A DNA stretch of 64,000 bases, from the NCBI RefSeq assembly GCF_002776525.5, contig NC_045441.1, forward strand, positions 67,957,467 through 68,021,466. Direction: 5' to 3'. This DNA is from Piliocolobus tephrosceles (taxonomy: Eukaryota > Chordata > Mammalia > Primates > Cercopithecidae). The translations under genes and the position numbers were made by a program. The notes below the pieces were generated by a model. The model had not been told where the DNA came from. It searched no databases and saw nothing but the letters and a program-made list of their open reading frames with translations. Positions 48,414 to 59,370 of the stretch are shown one piece after another; the first letter of the stretch is position 1; each line of letters starts with the position of its first letter.

Positions 48414-48439
48414 TATCTGATACTTTCAACTTTCCCCCT

Positions 48440-48885
48440 TAAACAAGTATTAAAATAAATAAACATGGAGACCAAGACTGAAAAATTTCTGAGCAATCAA
48501 ATCTAGTCACGCCTCTTAAGCAACTTTAACCTTGCTCAATACGCAAACATAAGTGAAACTTAACTTGAGCTATTTATTGTGAATGCATACATTAAAGAAA
48601 AACAGAAATTAAGCTCAATCAATTGGAAGCAGCCAACAAAATTATAATTATATAACTCAGGACTATCCAACAGCATAGACCAAATAAGGCAACTGTATAG
48701 CTGTAACCAATCAAGTATCTTCTTTGCTTTACTTCTGTATTCATTTCATAAAAACCTCCCTCTTGCATTTTCCTGGTGGCTCTCCTGAACCAATTATTGT
48801 CTGGAACATCCCAATTAATGAATCATTGTTTGCTCAAAAAAATTTACTGTGCCTCAGTTTACCTTTTTGACACGGGTTATTTTTA
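48440..48885 (+). mobile_element. LTR remnant (ERV, family uncertain)
   Basis: The right half follows LTR logic: 'gtatagctgtaaccaatcaa', 'cataaaaacctccctcttgc' (TATA-like), 'ggctctcctgaaccaattat', 'tgaatcattgtttgctcaaa' and terminal 'ctcagtttacctttttgaca'. I recall these words from a mammalian ERVL/ERV1 LTR but cannot name the family. Confidence 0.55.
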
Positions 48886-49149
48886 TATTTTAATAATAAA
48901 TGAAATGGAAGTAAAGTTTGAACAAGTACAGATGATTTGATAGAGTTGCTACAGAGAATGGGAGACAGAGTCAACTAACCAGAAGACTTTGGAGAGAATT
49001 CGAGAGTTTAGTTGAGATTGGAGATCATAAATGTATCCTTTCACCTATCTGCCATGGAGAGTAAGTGTTGATTACACTTAGCAGTAGGCAGGTCAATGTA
49101 AACTTGCAAAGGTAGTTTCAACGAAGTGTGAAGGCAGATACCATGGTTA
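48886..49149. other. Unrecognised sequence
   Basis: Nothing recognised. Confidence 0.5.
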
Positions 49150-49395
49150 GGAGTGTAAGCTCTGGAACCTGATTTTTGGGCTTCGTAGCCTAGTTCCAGA
49201 TCTCAGTTGTGCCACCTTAAGCAAGAATTTTAACTATATTTTCCTTTAGCTTTTCTCATATGTGTAATGAGGATAACACAAAAGTTACCTATGGAGTGGT
49301 GAAGATTAAACTAGACACTACATGCACAGAGACTAGAATAATGTTGGGCATGTACCAGGTGCTCAAAAATGTTAACTATTTATATTAGTATTGGC
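49150..49395 (+). mobile_element. MIR SINE
   Basis: Sense-strand MIR phrases: 'taagctctggaacctgattt', 'ctcagttgtgccaccttaag', 'atgtgtaatgaggataacac', 'ggtgaagattaaactagaca', 'ccaggtgctcaaaaatgtta'. Confidence 0.78.
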
Positions 49396-50159
49396 ATTAA
49401 ATGTAGTATTAGTTTTAACATGGAATTAGTATTAATATTAATACTATCTATGTAGAAGAAGAGTGGATGAAGTGATAGGTCATGAAATCTAACCTTGCAA
49501 AGATGGGAAGTTACTACAGAAAGCAGCCGATGCTTTGAGGCAAAGGAAAACATTCAGTGGACATGGGGTTCAACCCTTAGATTCAAGATTAGATTTAGTT
49601 TGAATAACTGGCTGAATAACTGAGTTTAGTGTAAAATAGGAAATCATGGTCAGAAGACTACAGGTGGAAATTGATTATATCAAATGTGAAAGCTTTGCAA
49701 GTGTTGGCAAGCTTCAAGGTATGGTCCTGGGAATGGGTAGTTGAAGGGGAGAAGGGAAAGGATATTGGAAACGAAGTTGTGAAAAGCACTGGATGCAATA
49801 TCTACCCAAGATCCTATGATCAGAGGGCTATTGGGATGTGAATGCATACGACCAAAGGAGAGAGGGCAAATATATTGTTTCTAGAAAAGCAAATTGGATG
49901 TTTTAAAGAAACTACTTAAAATATCAATTCTAAAATGTATTGTGATTTTAATTATTAATATATTCATACCCTTCAGTTAATGTACTTTACCACAGTGGTG
50001 CTTCACAAATATTTTATAGATTCTAAATTTTTAATTAATCTATTCCTCTACTCAGTCTATTAAGAATGCTTTTAAATCCTTGAGAGTTAAATCTCTAGCC
50101 TTGCCTAAAAATGTATTGTGATGTTTTGCTTTTATGGCTAGTAATTTCTTCCATATATT
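49396..50159. other. Unrecognised AT-rich sequence
   Basis: Nothing recognised. Confidence 0.5.
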
Positions 50160-50480
50160 TTCATTTATTCACACATATTTATTGAATGCTTATTATGTGT
50201 GAGCATTATTCCAGGTGCTATGCGTACATCAGAGAACAAATTACACAGATCTCTACCCTCTTGGAAGTTAGGTTCTGTCACAATTATAAATATAATAAAT
50301 AAGTCTATGAACTTTTAGAAGGTGGTAAGTGCTATGAAAAAGGAACACACAGAACAGAGTAAAAAAAAAAAAAAATCCAGATGAAGGAATGGGTGGGCGA
50401 ATAGTTTTTAAATGGGATGGTCCAGGTAGGTTCCATTGAGAAAATTCCCTTTGAATAGATACCTGAAGGAGTCTTATAGC
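50160..50480 (+). mobile_element. Ancient LINE-like remnant, second copy of the family at 36.7 kb
   Basis: 'tttattgaatgcttattatg', 'ccaggtgctatgcgtacatc', 'ctctaccctcttggaagtta', 'ggtggtaagtgctatgaaaa', 'gggatggtccaggtaggttc' follow one old repeat consensus. Confidence 0.6.
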
Positions 50481-50647
50481 ATTCAAAAGGAGATCCATTT
50501 AATTATCTAGTCTTGCACTTTACGGACAAAAATCTATTTGCATCTTGCAATGTCAAATGTGGTTTGAGGAATAACATCTACCTCCATAAACATTCTCATT
50601 TTTTGACTTATTTTTTATTTCTTATATTCTTCACTTTGTTACTTTGT

Positions 50648-50852
50648 TTCTTTTTTTCTTTTTTTTTTTTTTCTGAGACAGAGTCTTGCTCTGTCGCCCA
50701 GGCTGGAGTGCCCTGGTATGATCTCGGCTCACTGCAAGCTCCGCCTCCCGGGTTCACGCCATTCTCCTGCCTCAGCCTCCTGAGTAGCTGGGACTACAGG
50801 CGCCTGCCACCACGCCTGGCTAATTCTTTTGTATCTTTAGTAGAGACGGGGT
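50648..50852 (-). mobile_element. AluY, 5'-truncated, antisense
   Basis: T-rich left end, AluY right arm ('gcaagctccgcctcccgggt') and linker; it stops at 'ttagtagagacggggt', so the left arm is mostly missing. Confidence 0.9.
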
Positions 50853-52159
50853 CTGTTCCTTGTTTAATTTTGTATGGGCTTTCCTTTTTTCTCCATCACA
50901 TATATTTACCAGATACTTTTTAGAGATTGTGAGTCACCATGTTGTACACTAAAAGAGTTACAAGATTCTTAACAGAAAGGAAAGAAAGAATGTGGTTTTA
51001 AAAATTAAAATTTTGACAAGAGATAAATATATATTTTTTATTAGTTTAAATAATGTTATCATGAAATATTAATGGCATATCTCCTGGAACTGAATCTAAT
51101 TTTAGCTAATTGAGAAAAATCATTAGAAACAAATCCAGATATCTTTGATGTCTTCCCAAGAGCGTTATTTTATTCCTTTTCTTTTTTCTTTGTAACTCTT
51201 CTCGTTTTGTTCCAATCACTTTGAGTTCAAATTATATATTTTCAAATAGCTTTCTTTCTGTAAAAATAAGACCACAGATCCACAACGCTCTGCAGTTTGC
51301 TCTCCTCACTTCCACTGTAGACATCCTCCCTTTAACTATCCAGCAAGTTCATTAATAAATAACATGCACTGGTTAATGCACAATAAAATGGTATGTCACT
51401 TTCATTTCACAAACCCAATTTCTATCCAAGGCACAAACACAATTAAAATTTTTTCTTAACATTTGAAGTTGAAATTTAATATTACAGAAGATAAATTTGA
51501 CTACATCATGTTCTAAAAATGTGTGTACATCATACTCTTTTGCACTTTAATTTCTCCTACAAATATCACTTATTCATTTGGAAAGGATGTTCATTTTAGC
51601 ATTGCTTCTAATATGGAAGTAATTTAATACCTAGCCATAGGTTATATTTACATAAGTTATAATATGGTCCTAAATAAAAAAAACATGTGTTATTAAAGTA
51701 ATGCAGATGTTTGTGTGCCAGATATCAAAGGTTTCTGTGATACAATGTTAAGTAAAATCTATTCACCAATGTTTATTATCCCCTGGTTTAGTATTAATTC
51801 AATTTCATTTTTAAATTTAAAAAGAGTTCAGAAGAAATGCAGTGTTTTTTCCCCAAAGAACTAACATTTGGCTCAATACCACATATAAAAAATTTGAAAT
51901 CAAATTTCATGCTGAATTCTCATATGAAATTAGTTATTTTATACTACCATTCTGTTATATTTTTCTATCCTTGAAAGACATGGAAAATTATTTTAAGCAC
52001 TATAATGTCTCCAAATGAACTTTGAAACCAAATTGTCAAAATTTTTTTTTTATGCTAGTTTTTTTGTTGTTGTTTGGGAGCACTTTTAATTTATGAATTA
52101 ATTTGGAGATTTCTGACACATTTTCAGGAAGCTTTTTAAACCAAGAACAATGTATTTCT
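50853..52159. other. Unrecognised AT-rich sequence
   Basis: No repeat or gene supported. Confidence 0.5.
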
Positions 52160-53430
52160 ACTTAGTTGAGCCTTCCTTTATGAAAGCTCATAAATAGAGT
52201 CAAAATGTTTTTTATTTAGATCCCTTAGATGTCTTCTTAAATCTATTCCAATATATTTTATCTTTTACTATTTGAAATAAGATACCTTTTTATATTTTCT
52301 AATGCATTGTTTTGTTTGTGTATATGAATGCTTTGATTTTTTAAACTTATTTTTTAGTTGACAAAAGTTGTATACAGTTATGGTATACATTGTGGAATGA
52401 CTAAATCAAGCTAATTAACATGTCCATTACCTCGCATACTTATTATTTTGTGGTGAGAGTACTTAGCAATGTACCCTCTTAGCAATTTGCAAGTATATAA
52501 CATATTATTATTGAGCTATTGATTTTTATATCAAATTTGTAACCAGTAATTTTAGTAAAATATATTTTCTTTCATATCATGTACATTTAAAACTAATTAT
52601 TTCGGATTTTCTAGTAAATATTGTATCAACTGCAAATAGTAATAAATTTGTCACTTCTTTCTCACTACTCACACTTTGCCTTCCTCTAATATTTTTTATT
52701 AGAATTTATAGAATGATATTAAATAGAAATAACAGTGAATAGCATTTCTTCCACTAGACTTTAATAGAAATGAATCCACTGCTTCATCATTGAGAATGAC
52801 CCTGGTTTTTGGTTTAATCTGTTTCTTTTTGATTGGATGTTTTTTAAAAATAAGAAATGGATATAAATCATATCAGTTGCCTTTTCAGCATCTCTGGAGA
52901 CAAATAGGATTTCCCCTATTGACTTATTAAATGATAAATTACAGATTTATTAATATTGAACTGTCATTATTTTCTTGATATGAAGTTTACTTGTCCATAA
53001 TTCATTATTTATTTAATGTGATTATTTATCTGACATTTGGGATTCTTCAATAACACTTGTAAGTAAGCCTAGTCTCTAATTTTTCTCTGTTGTATTAGTT
53101 TGTCAGATCAACACTATGCTACTTATTTTTAAAAAATGAAGCATTTTTTTCATTCTGTGTGCTTGAAACATTTTTAAAGCATCAAGGATATCTGTCTAAA
53201 AATGTTTGATAAAATTCACCTAAGAAGTCATCTGAGTCTGGAAACTTTTAAGGAAAGTAACCATGACCATTTTACCTTTTGCCCTGTATGTTGTCTATTA
53301 AATTTGTATATATTTTCTTGTATAAGTTTAAGTAATTTATAATCCTCTGTAAATTTATTTACTTATTGCTGGTTTTTTAAAAATTCATTTGCCTAGAGTT
53401 GAATCAAGTCACCTCACTGATTTGGTAAAT
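52160..53430 (-). mobile_element. Old L1M ORF2 fragment, antisense
   Basis: Strongly diverged antisense L1 words: 'gaatgctttgattttttaaa', 'tcatatcagttgccttttca', 'tcatctgagtctggaaactt' and 'gataaaattcacctaagaag'. It is split by a short L1 3' UTR insertion. Confidence 0.6.
52345..52518 (-). mobile_element. L1MA/L1PB 3' UTR fragment nested in the old L1M
   Basis: Antisense L1 3' UTR words: 'acattgtggaatgactaaat', 'aagctaattaacatgtccat', 'ggtgagagtacttagcaatg', 'cttagcaatttgcaagtata'. The old L1M phrase ttgattttt occurs on both sides (about 52336 and 52521), as a TSD would. Confidence 0.65.
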
Positions 53431-53539
53431 ATATTTTGAAACTATAGTCAATCCTCCCTTCTCATACTACCACATTAGTGGAAATATATGTGAACTAAGT
53501 AAAGCAAGAACATGATTTCAACATGACAATTTTAGTTAA

Positions 53540-54090
53540 CACAGTGTAAAGCAAATGATTAAAAGAAAATGATAAAAGCAGCCAGAGGGAAAAGATACAT
53601 GTACCATGTGCAGGGAAACAAAGAACGACCATAGACTTCACATCCAGAATCCATCCATGCAAGCCAAAAACTGGACACCATTAAAATGTGCACCAACAAG
53701 TGAATGGATACACAAATTATGGTACATCTAAACAGTGGAAAATTACTCAGGAACAGATTTCTCACGAATGCAATCATGTAGATATATTTCAAAGTCAGAA
53801 TATTTTCTTTTTTATGCTAAAAGAAAAAAAGTCAGCCAAGAAAGAATGCATTTGGTGTGATATCACTTATATGGAATTCTAAATAATAAAACTAATTATG
53901 TTAATAGAAAGCAGATTGGAGGTTGTCTAGGGCCTGAGGTATGTGGTATGAAAATCAAAGGGCACAGGGAAGTTTTGGGGACAATTGAGATTTTTCTCTA
54001 TGTTTACTGTAAAACTCATAAATTTGTACCCTTGAAATTAATACATTTCACTGTATGTAAATTATTTTTGGATAAAGTGGATTTTAAAAA
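53540..54090 (+). mobile_element. L1M 3' end, sense
   Basis: 'gtgaatggatacacaaatta', 'tatcacttatatggaattct', 'gcagattggaggttgtctag', 'tttgtacccttgaaattaat', 'tttcactgtatgtaaattat': the old L1M (ME) 3' end, ending in 'ggattttaaaaatacaaca'. Confidence 0.75.
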
Positions 54091-54409
54091 TACAACAGGT
54101 AGACAGACAAGACACTAACAGCAGTAAGATCTATAACTTAGCATCTGTGCAGGAGAAAGCATGGGAAGCAACAGAGAATCTGACAAATTTGAGAACCAAA
54201 AATTGCTATTAGCCAACAGGTACTCACTGTAAAGAGGCAGCCCAATTTGAAAATAACTTAAGAAAATGGAAGGACCATTGTCCATTCGTGATAAGGGTGA
54301 CTGCGGGAGACCCACAGTAAAATGTTCTGAAGGGTCTAGAGTAATCTAATCTCTGTGAGTCTCAAAACTATTCTGTCAGGACTGTCTTGCAGGATAGGAC
54401 CTCATAATG
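54091..54409. other. Unrecognised sequence
   Basis: Nothing recognised. Confidence 0.5.
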
Positions 54410-54745
54410 GGGAATAATCAAAACTAGTGGTAACCAAGGCTGGGGGATGGAGGGATTAAGGAACTATTCATCAAAGGATACAATATTTCAGCTAGAAAGG
54501 TGAAATAAGTTCAAGCGATGTATTGTGTATCATGGCAACTATGGTTAATAACAATATATTTTATAGTTGAAAATTTCTAAGAGTAGGTTTTGTGTTCTCA
54601 CCATAAAAAATAAGTATGTGAGATAATTCATATGCTAAATAAGTTTGATTTAGCCATTCTGCAATGTATACATATATCAAACATAATATTGTACACCACA
54701 AATATATACACTTTTCATTAAAAAATTAGAAAAAAATTAGTAATA
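54410..54745 (+). mobile_element. L1 3' UTR fragment (L1MA/L1PB-like), sense
   Basis: 'ctgggggatggagggattaa', 'agcgatgtattgtgtatcat', 'atggttaataacaatatatt', 'gtgttctcaccataaaaaat', 'gccattctgcaatgtataca', ending in A-rich sequence (attaaaaaattagaaaaaa). Confidence 0.8.
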
Positions 54746-55855
54746 CTATATGAAGTTATATGTGTAATGTGGGAATTTTAATAAATGAACAATTGTTGGA
54801 TACTTTCATCTCTGTGTTCTTAAGAACCAGGATTCTCAAGAGTGGGAGAAAAAATAAAAATGTAATATAGAAGAGTTTGGGGAAAAGCTTCTTAATCCTC
54901 AATTTGAATTGACAATATCAAACTTATGCATAAATTACTTTATCTCTAATTCCTTTATCTCTAAATACCTCATATCCTAGCTTTATCTAAGACATTCTAG
55001 AAACACTAACAACTTAGTAGCAACTTATTCCAGAGAGTTGTCATAAAATATTATTTCCTATTAAAAGAAACCAGAGCTTCTTGGATACATGGTTGAATCC
55101 AGGCCTGGGTCAGGAAATACTCTGAATAAGCCTGGAACACTGTGACATACCAGACACCCAGCAAATTTCCATAGACTACTCTGCCAAAAAAAAAACTCAG
55201 GAGCCAACTTAAACAGATTCCCACTAGCCAAAAAAGGGGGCAATTTGAGTTTGAGTTACAGTAAGAATTACAATGGATTGAATATAAAAAAAAAAGTTCA
55301 GTTCATCAGTTCATAATGACATATGATTTTTTTTAAAACTAGCTACTTTCTCAAGGTGATGACAGGAACTTAATTTATAATGTTGAAAATGGACAAATAA
55401 GATAAAAATGTTAAAAACATATACTTCCTTTCCTATATAAAATTACACTATCATAGAAGATGAGGAAGTATATCCTTATAAAAATCATCTAAGTTAATAA
55501 ATGTAAATGAAATGATAAAAATAAGAATATCACTATTTTGTTTTCGTCAATTAATTAATGGACCAGATATTGAGAATTAACGGCTGGTAACTCAAAAAGG
55601 AAGGACAATCAGGCATTATGGACTTTCTGATGAAAAAACACACTACCATCTATATGCAGTCTTTGCAAAGGGATCAAAACTGAGTCTGATTAGATTTCTG
55701 AATAGGGTTGCCAATTTCCAAAAAATATAGAAGGCAGAGGAACCGATGGAATTGCACCATTAGTCAACAACAAAATCCAGATGCAGGAAACTACAGGTAA
55801 AATGTTCCAGGTTCTTCATCAGATAAATTATGAGGAAAAGAAAAGGATAGTGGTA
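54746..55855. other. Unrecognised AT-rich sequence, possibly part of an old L1
   Basis: No family was recognised with confidence. The text near 55560-55840 may be an old interspersed repeat. Confidence 0.4.
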
Positions 55856-56047
55856 GAATATGAAATAAAAGTAGAACTACCATTTGATCTAGCAATCCCA
55901 CCACTGGCTATCTACTCAGAGGAAAAGAAGTCATTATACGAAAAAGATACTTGCACATGCATGTTTACAGCAGCACAATTGGCAATTGCAAAAATATGGA
56001 ACCAGCCCAAATGACCATTGATCAACCATTGGAAAAGGAAACTGTGA

Positions 56048-56048
56048 T

Positions 56049-56100
<52 letters not shown>

Positions 56101-56110
56101 NNNNNNNNNN

Positions 56111-56157
<47 letters not shown>
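56048..56157. repeat. (GATA)n microsatellite with an assembly gap
   Basis: Near-perfect GATA units, about 53 bases before and 47 bases after a run of ten N (56101-56110). The true length is unknown. It probably grew from the TA-rich place in the L1 3' end. Confidence 0.98.
56101..56110. other. Assembly gap (10 N)
   Basis: Ten unspecified bases inside the tetranucleotide repeat; a collapsed or unspanned microsatellite is the likely cause. Confidence 0.99.
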
Positions 56158-56519
56158 TTGGGGTCCGCGTGTTTCCTGAACAAAGGAATAAACACACAAG
56201 ACAACACAAGAGGAGACAAACGTGGCGGCCGCCCTGAACGACACACTCTGCTTTATTTTATACCGTCCTTTGTGGAATGTTAGCAAGTCGCCAGACACAT
56301 TGTTGTTTCTCTGATCTTTCTCTGACTTTCTGAATTTCCAAGATGTTTACATATAAACAAGCCCCCAGGGTCTGCTATTTGCAACTGAGGCCAGTCTTGT
56401 AGGCTCCTTTGTCCTCCCTGTTTGCAGAGGAGGAATGCTCAGCTTCGTTTGCAAGAGCGGGACTATAATGTTAATGGGGGAATGGCCTGCTCAGTTGTAA
56501 AAGCAGATAGTCCTCTACA
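56158..56519 (-). mobile_element. Young solo LTR, Old World monkey endogenous retrovirus
   Basis: A 362-bp CpG-containing sequence lies in the GATA repeat and has no internal viral region on either side. Read on the minus strand it starts TGTAGAGG, carries a TATA-like/AATAAA-like stretch (tataaaataaag, 56251-56262 on the plus strand as its reverse) followed by about 95 bases of R/U5, and ends ...CCCCA(A). A GCGGCCGC site and other CpGs are still intact, so the copy is young. The flanks share atag on both sides, a possible 4-bp TSD, but the host repeat makes this unsafe. Class is uncertain: the 4-bp TSD points to a gammaretrovirus-like element, but I cannot exclude a class II one. No viral protein sequence is present. 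Confidence 0.75.
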
Positions 56520-56536
56520 ATAGATAGATAGATAGA
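56520..56536. repeat. Right remainder of the GATA repeat
   Basis: About four GATA units continue after the LTR and pass into L1 text (gatggaatactac), which shows that the LTR entered the repeat. Confidence 0.9.
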
Positions 56537-56904
56537 TGATGGAATACTACTCAGCCATAAAAAAGGAATGAATTAATGGCATTCGCAGCAACCTGAATGG
56601 AACTGCAGACTTTTATTTTAAGTGAAGTAACTCAGCAATGGAAAGCCAAACATCATATGTTCTCATTCATAAGTAGGAGCTAAGCTATAAGGATGCAAAG
56701 GCATAAGAATGATACAATGGACTTTGGGGACTTGGGGCAAAGGATGGGTGGAGGCTGAGGGATAAAAGACTACAAATTGGGTTCGGTGTATACTGCTTGG
56801 GTAATGGGTGCACCAAAATTTCACAGATCAGCACTAAAGAACTCACTCGTGTAACCAAATACCACCTGTTACCCAAAAATCTGTGGAAATTAATACATAT
56901 TTTA

Positions 56905-56992
56905 TATATTTGAAATATATATAATTTAATATACTACATATTATATATATAATATATATTTCATATATTATATATATATATATATATATATC
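56905..56992. repeat. AT-rich tract with a (TA)n run
   Basis: Tandem 'atatat' and 'tatatata' units; the longest uninterrupted run is 56968-56991. Confidence 0.9.
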
Positions 56993-57087
56993 CAAAAGAT
57001 ACCAACTTAAAAGTTGGCCAAGACTACACTACAGATTCTAGAAATTCACATTTGGATAATATATACACAAAGAAATGCAAAAAAAGT

Positions 57088-57386
57088 GCCGGGCGCGGTG
57101 GCTCAAGCCTGTAATCCCAGCACTTTGGGAGGCCGAGACGGGCGGATCACGAGGTCAGGAGATCGAGACCATCCTGGCTAACACAGTGAAACCCCGTCTC
57201 TACTAAAAAATACAAAAAACTAGCCGGGCGACGTGGCGGGCGCCTGTAGTCCCAGCTACTCAGGAGGCTGAGGCAGGAGAATGGCGTAAACTCAGGAGGC
57301 AGAGCTTGCAGTGAGCTGAGATCCCTTCACTGCACTCCAGCCTGGGGGACAGAGCGAAACTCCGTCTCAAAAAAAAAAAAAAAAAA
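57088..57386 (+). mobile_element. AluYRa-like, full length, Old World monkey lineage
   Basis: The copy reads 'ggtggctcaagcctgtaatc', 'gaggccgagacgggcggatc', 'caaaaaactagccgggcgac' and 'gtggcgggcgcctgtagtcc', the cercopithecid AluYRa-type signature. Poly(A) of 18 at the end, with a short TSD (aaaaagt). Confidence 0.93.
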
Positions 57387-57499
57387 GTAAAGTGGTTACT
57401 ATAAACTTCAGGATAGTGGTTACACTTTAGGAAAGTAAAGGGCTATAAATGAGATAAGGCACATGTAGGAGATGCTGAAACAGCTTGGCAATGTTCTGT
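57387..57499. other. Unrecognised sequence
   Basis: Nothing recognised. Confidence 0.5.
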
Positions 57500-57655
57500 T
57501 TCTTAACCTGGGTAGTAGTTGTGAGGACAGTTTCCTGGGAGCTTGTTAGAAATAAGGCATCGCAGTCCCCAGATCTACTGAAACAGAATCTGTAGTTTAA
57601 TAAGATCCCCAAGTGGTTCTTATGTGTAATAAAATTTGAGAAGCAGTGTTCCATA
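57500..57655 (+). mobile_element. MER5A-like DNA transposon relic
   Basis: 'tcctgggagcttgttagaaa', 'gcagtccccagatctactga', 'aacagaatctgtagtttaat' and 'gtggttcttatgtgtaataa' followed by 'tttgagaagcagtgttccat' match the MER5A consensus. Confidence 0.75.
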
Positions 57656-58261
57656 GCATCCCCAACAGATTATTATTTAAATACTTCTGGTTACATTAAA
57701 GTTAGTATTTCCTAATTTGTTTATTCCAGGTCTGCTCATTACTAAACCTTTCTTTCATTTAATGAACACTTTCTTCTTATAAATTTTCTCTATAGAAGTA
57801 CAGCACAAATTGAGCATTTTCCACATGGTATGCTTCTGTATTTCAAAACAGTCTTCTATTCCACAAGCTAGGCATCCTAAGTTGTTCAGTTATTCATTGT
57901 ATGGACTGGTTTTCAGACCTTTTCACAATCTCATTATATTTTTGTGAATGTACAATATCCTTCCGAAAATGTGGCTATCCAATTGTCTAAGCATGTCTTA
58001 CACCCTCGCAATGTTATGTAGGACGAAGTAAATATTCATGAGTATATTGTTATAAAATAACAACTAATATGTATACTTTTCATTTTAGAACAGAAAGAAA
58101 TACAAAGGTCCAATGTGACAAAAATAGTAAATGGCAAAACCTGATATTTTTATTGATCAAGATCTGCACACTCCATTTTTTGATGGATACTTTTCTGCAC
58201 CTTTGGATTATGATAGGCTTGGAGATAATTTAAAATTTCTGAATATTTTGCATATGAACTT
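57656..58261. other. Unrecognised AT-rich sequence
   Basis: Nothing was recognised. Confidence 0.5.
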
Positions 58262-58523
58262 TTTTCTTTCCTGAGACAGTCTCTCTCTCTGCCCCCTAGG
58301 CTGGAGGGCTGTGGTGCTATCTTGGCTCAATGCAACTTCTGCCTCCCAGGTTCAAGCGATTCTCATGCCTCAGCCACCCAAATTGCTGGAGTTATAGGCA
58401 CACACCACCACATCCAGCTAATTTTTGTATTTTTAGTAGAGACAGCGTTTTACCACGTTGGCCAGGATGGTCTTTAACTCCTGACCTCAAGTGATCTGCC
58501 TGCCTCAGCCTCCCAAAGTGTTA
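58262..58523 (-). mobile_element. AluS/J, 5'-truncated, antisense
   Basis: Diverged Alu text ('gagacagtctctctctctgc', 'ggttcaagcgattctcatgc', 'gtagagacagcgttttacca') ends at 'tcccaaagtgt', lacking the first 20-odd bases of the left arm. TSD catatgaactt at 58251-58261 and 58524-58534, 11 bp. Confidence 0.9.
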
Positions 58524-58534
58524 CATATGAACTT

Positions 58535-59009
58535 CTGTCAAGCTTGGATTATTCTTTTCTTGACATATATGATTGATTTTTATTATTAAAATATAAATTC
58601 CTACACTTATTCACGCTAAATATCATCTTATTGTGTAAATAAGGTTTTCTTTCTTATCAATATCTAGTCAATCATCATCAATAATGTTGTCAGGGAAAAT
58701 CCTACCTTTGTACTTTTTGAAATTTTATGCTGGAAGTTTGGAATATAAACTTAGGAAAATGTTTAGAAACCAGGCATTAGCAGAGATCAGTAGAATAGCA
58801 CATGAAATACATTATTTGTTTATTGTTACATTATAGTAAATGTACTCCACCTTTTTATTGAATAGCCAGCTTTTTAGTTATATCTTGTTTTTAATAAATA
58901 AAGTCTTCTATGTATTACCTCCACTTTTATCTAAAATTCAATAGAGGAGGGTGAGGAACTGATGGCAGGTGGAGCAAAAAGTAAACTTACTAGTTCAGGG
59001 AAGGGCATC
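58535..59009. other. Unrecognised AT-rich sequence
   Basis: Nothing recognised. Confidence 0.5.
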
Positions 59010-59140
59010 TCATTTATTGAATAATTACTGTGTGTCAGACACTACCGATACCAAGATTAATGTAGTTCTTCAGTTAAAGAGCTCACAGCCAAGCTAATAG
59101 GAAAACCACACATATTTATGAGTTAAGAGTACTATTCAAT
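59010..59140 (+). mobile_element. Ancient LINE-like remnant, third copy
   Basis: 'ggcatctcatttattgaata', 'gtgtgtcagacactaccgat' and 'gagctcacagccaagctaat' follow the same old consensus as the copies at 36.7 and 50.2 kb. Weak match. Confidence 0.45.
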
Positions 59141-59289
59141 GTTCAAAATGCAATTGTGGTACAGAAGGGATAGCTCATTTAGCCTAGAGGATCAAAGTCG
59201 TGGCAACTATTAACAAGCAGTAGTATAGTTTTTCCTTGAGACTATGACCTACTTTGGAATAAAACAGGAATTTGGCTACAACCACACAG

Positions 59290-59337
59290 AAGAGTGAAAA
59301 GCACCCAGGATGATTTAAATTTGAATCTGACTCTGCC

Positions 59338-59370
<33 letters not shown>

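Larger units (their letters stand above)
55856..56925 (+). mobile_element. L1 3' end with an expanded GATA repeat and a solo LTR in it
   Basis: The left part carries 'actaccatttgatctagcaa', 'cccaccactggctatctact' and 'ggaaccagcccaaatgacca'; the right part 'gatggaatactactcagcca', 'tctcattcataagtaggagc' and 'ggtaatgggtgcaccaaaat'. In L1 the two are joined across a 'gtggtatatatacacaatgg' stretch. Here that place is occupied by the GATA microsatellite and the LTR. Confidence 0.9.

Noticed and set aside
55912..56298. Minus-strand frames of up to 128 codons rich in Ile-Tyr-Leu-Ser repeats
   Set aside because: They are translation of the GATA microsatellite and cross the N gap; not a protein.
56158..56519. 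SVA or HERV-K(HML-2) LTR
   Set aside because: No CCCTCT hexamer array, no VNTR and no SINE-R words as in SVA; the length and U5 text do not match the HML-2 LTR.
56048..56536. CRISPR array
   Set aside because: A four-base tandem repeat in a primate genome with no spacers.
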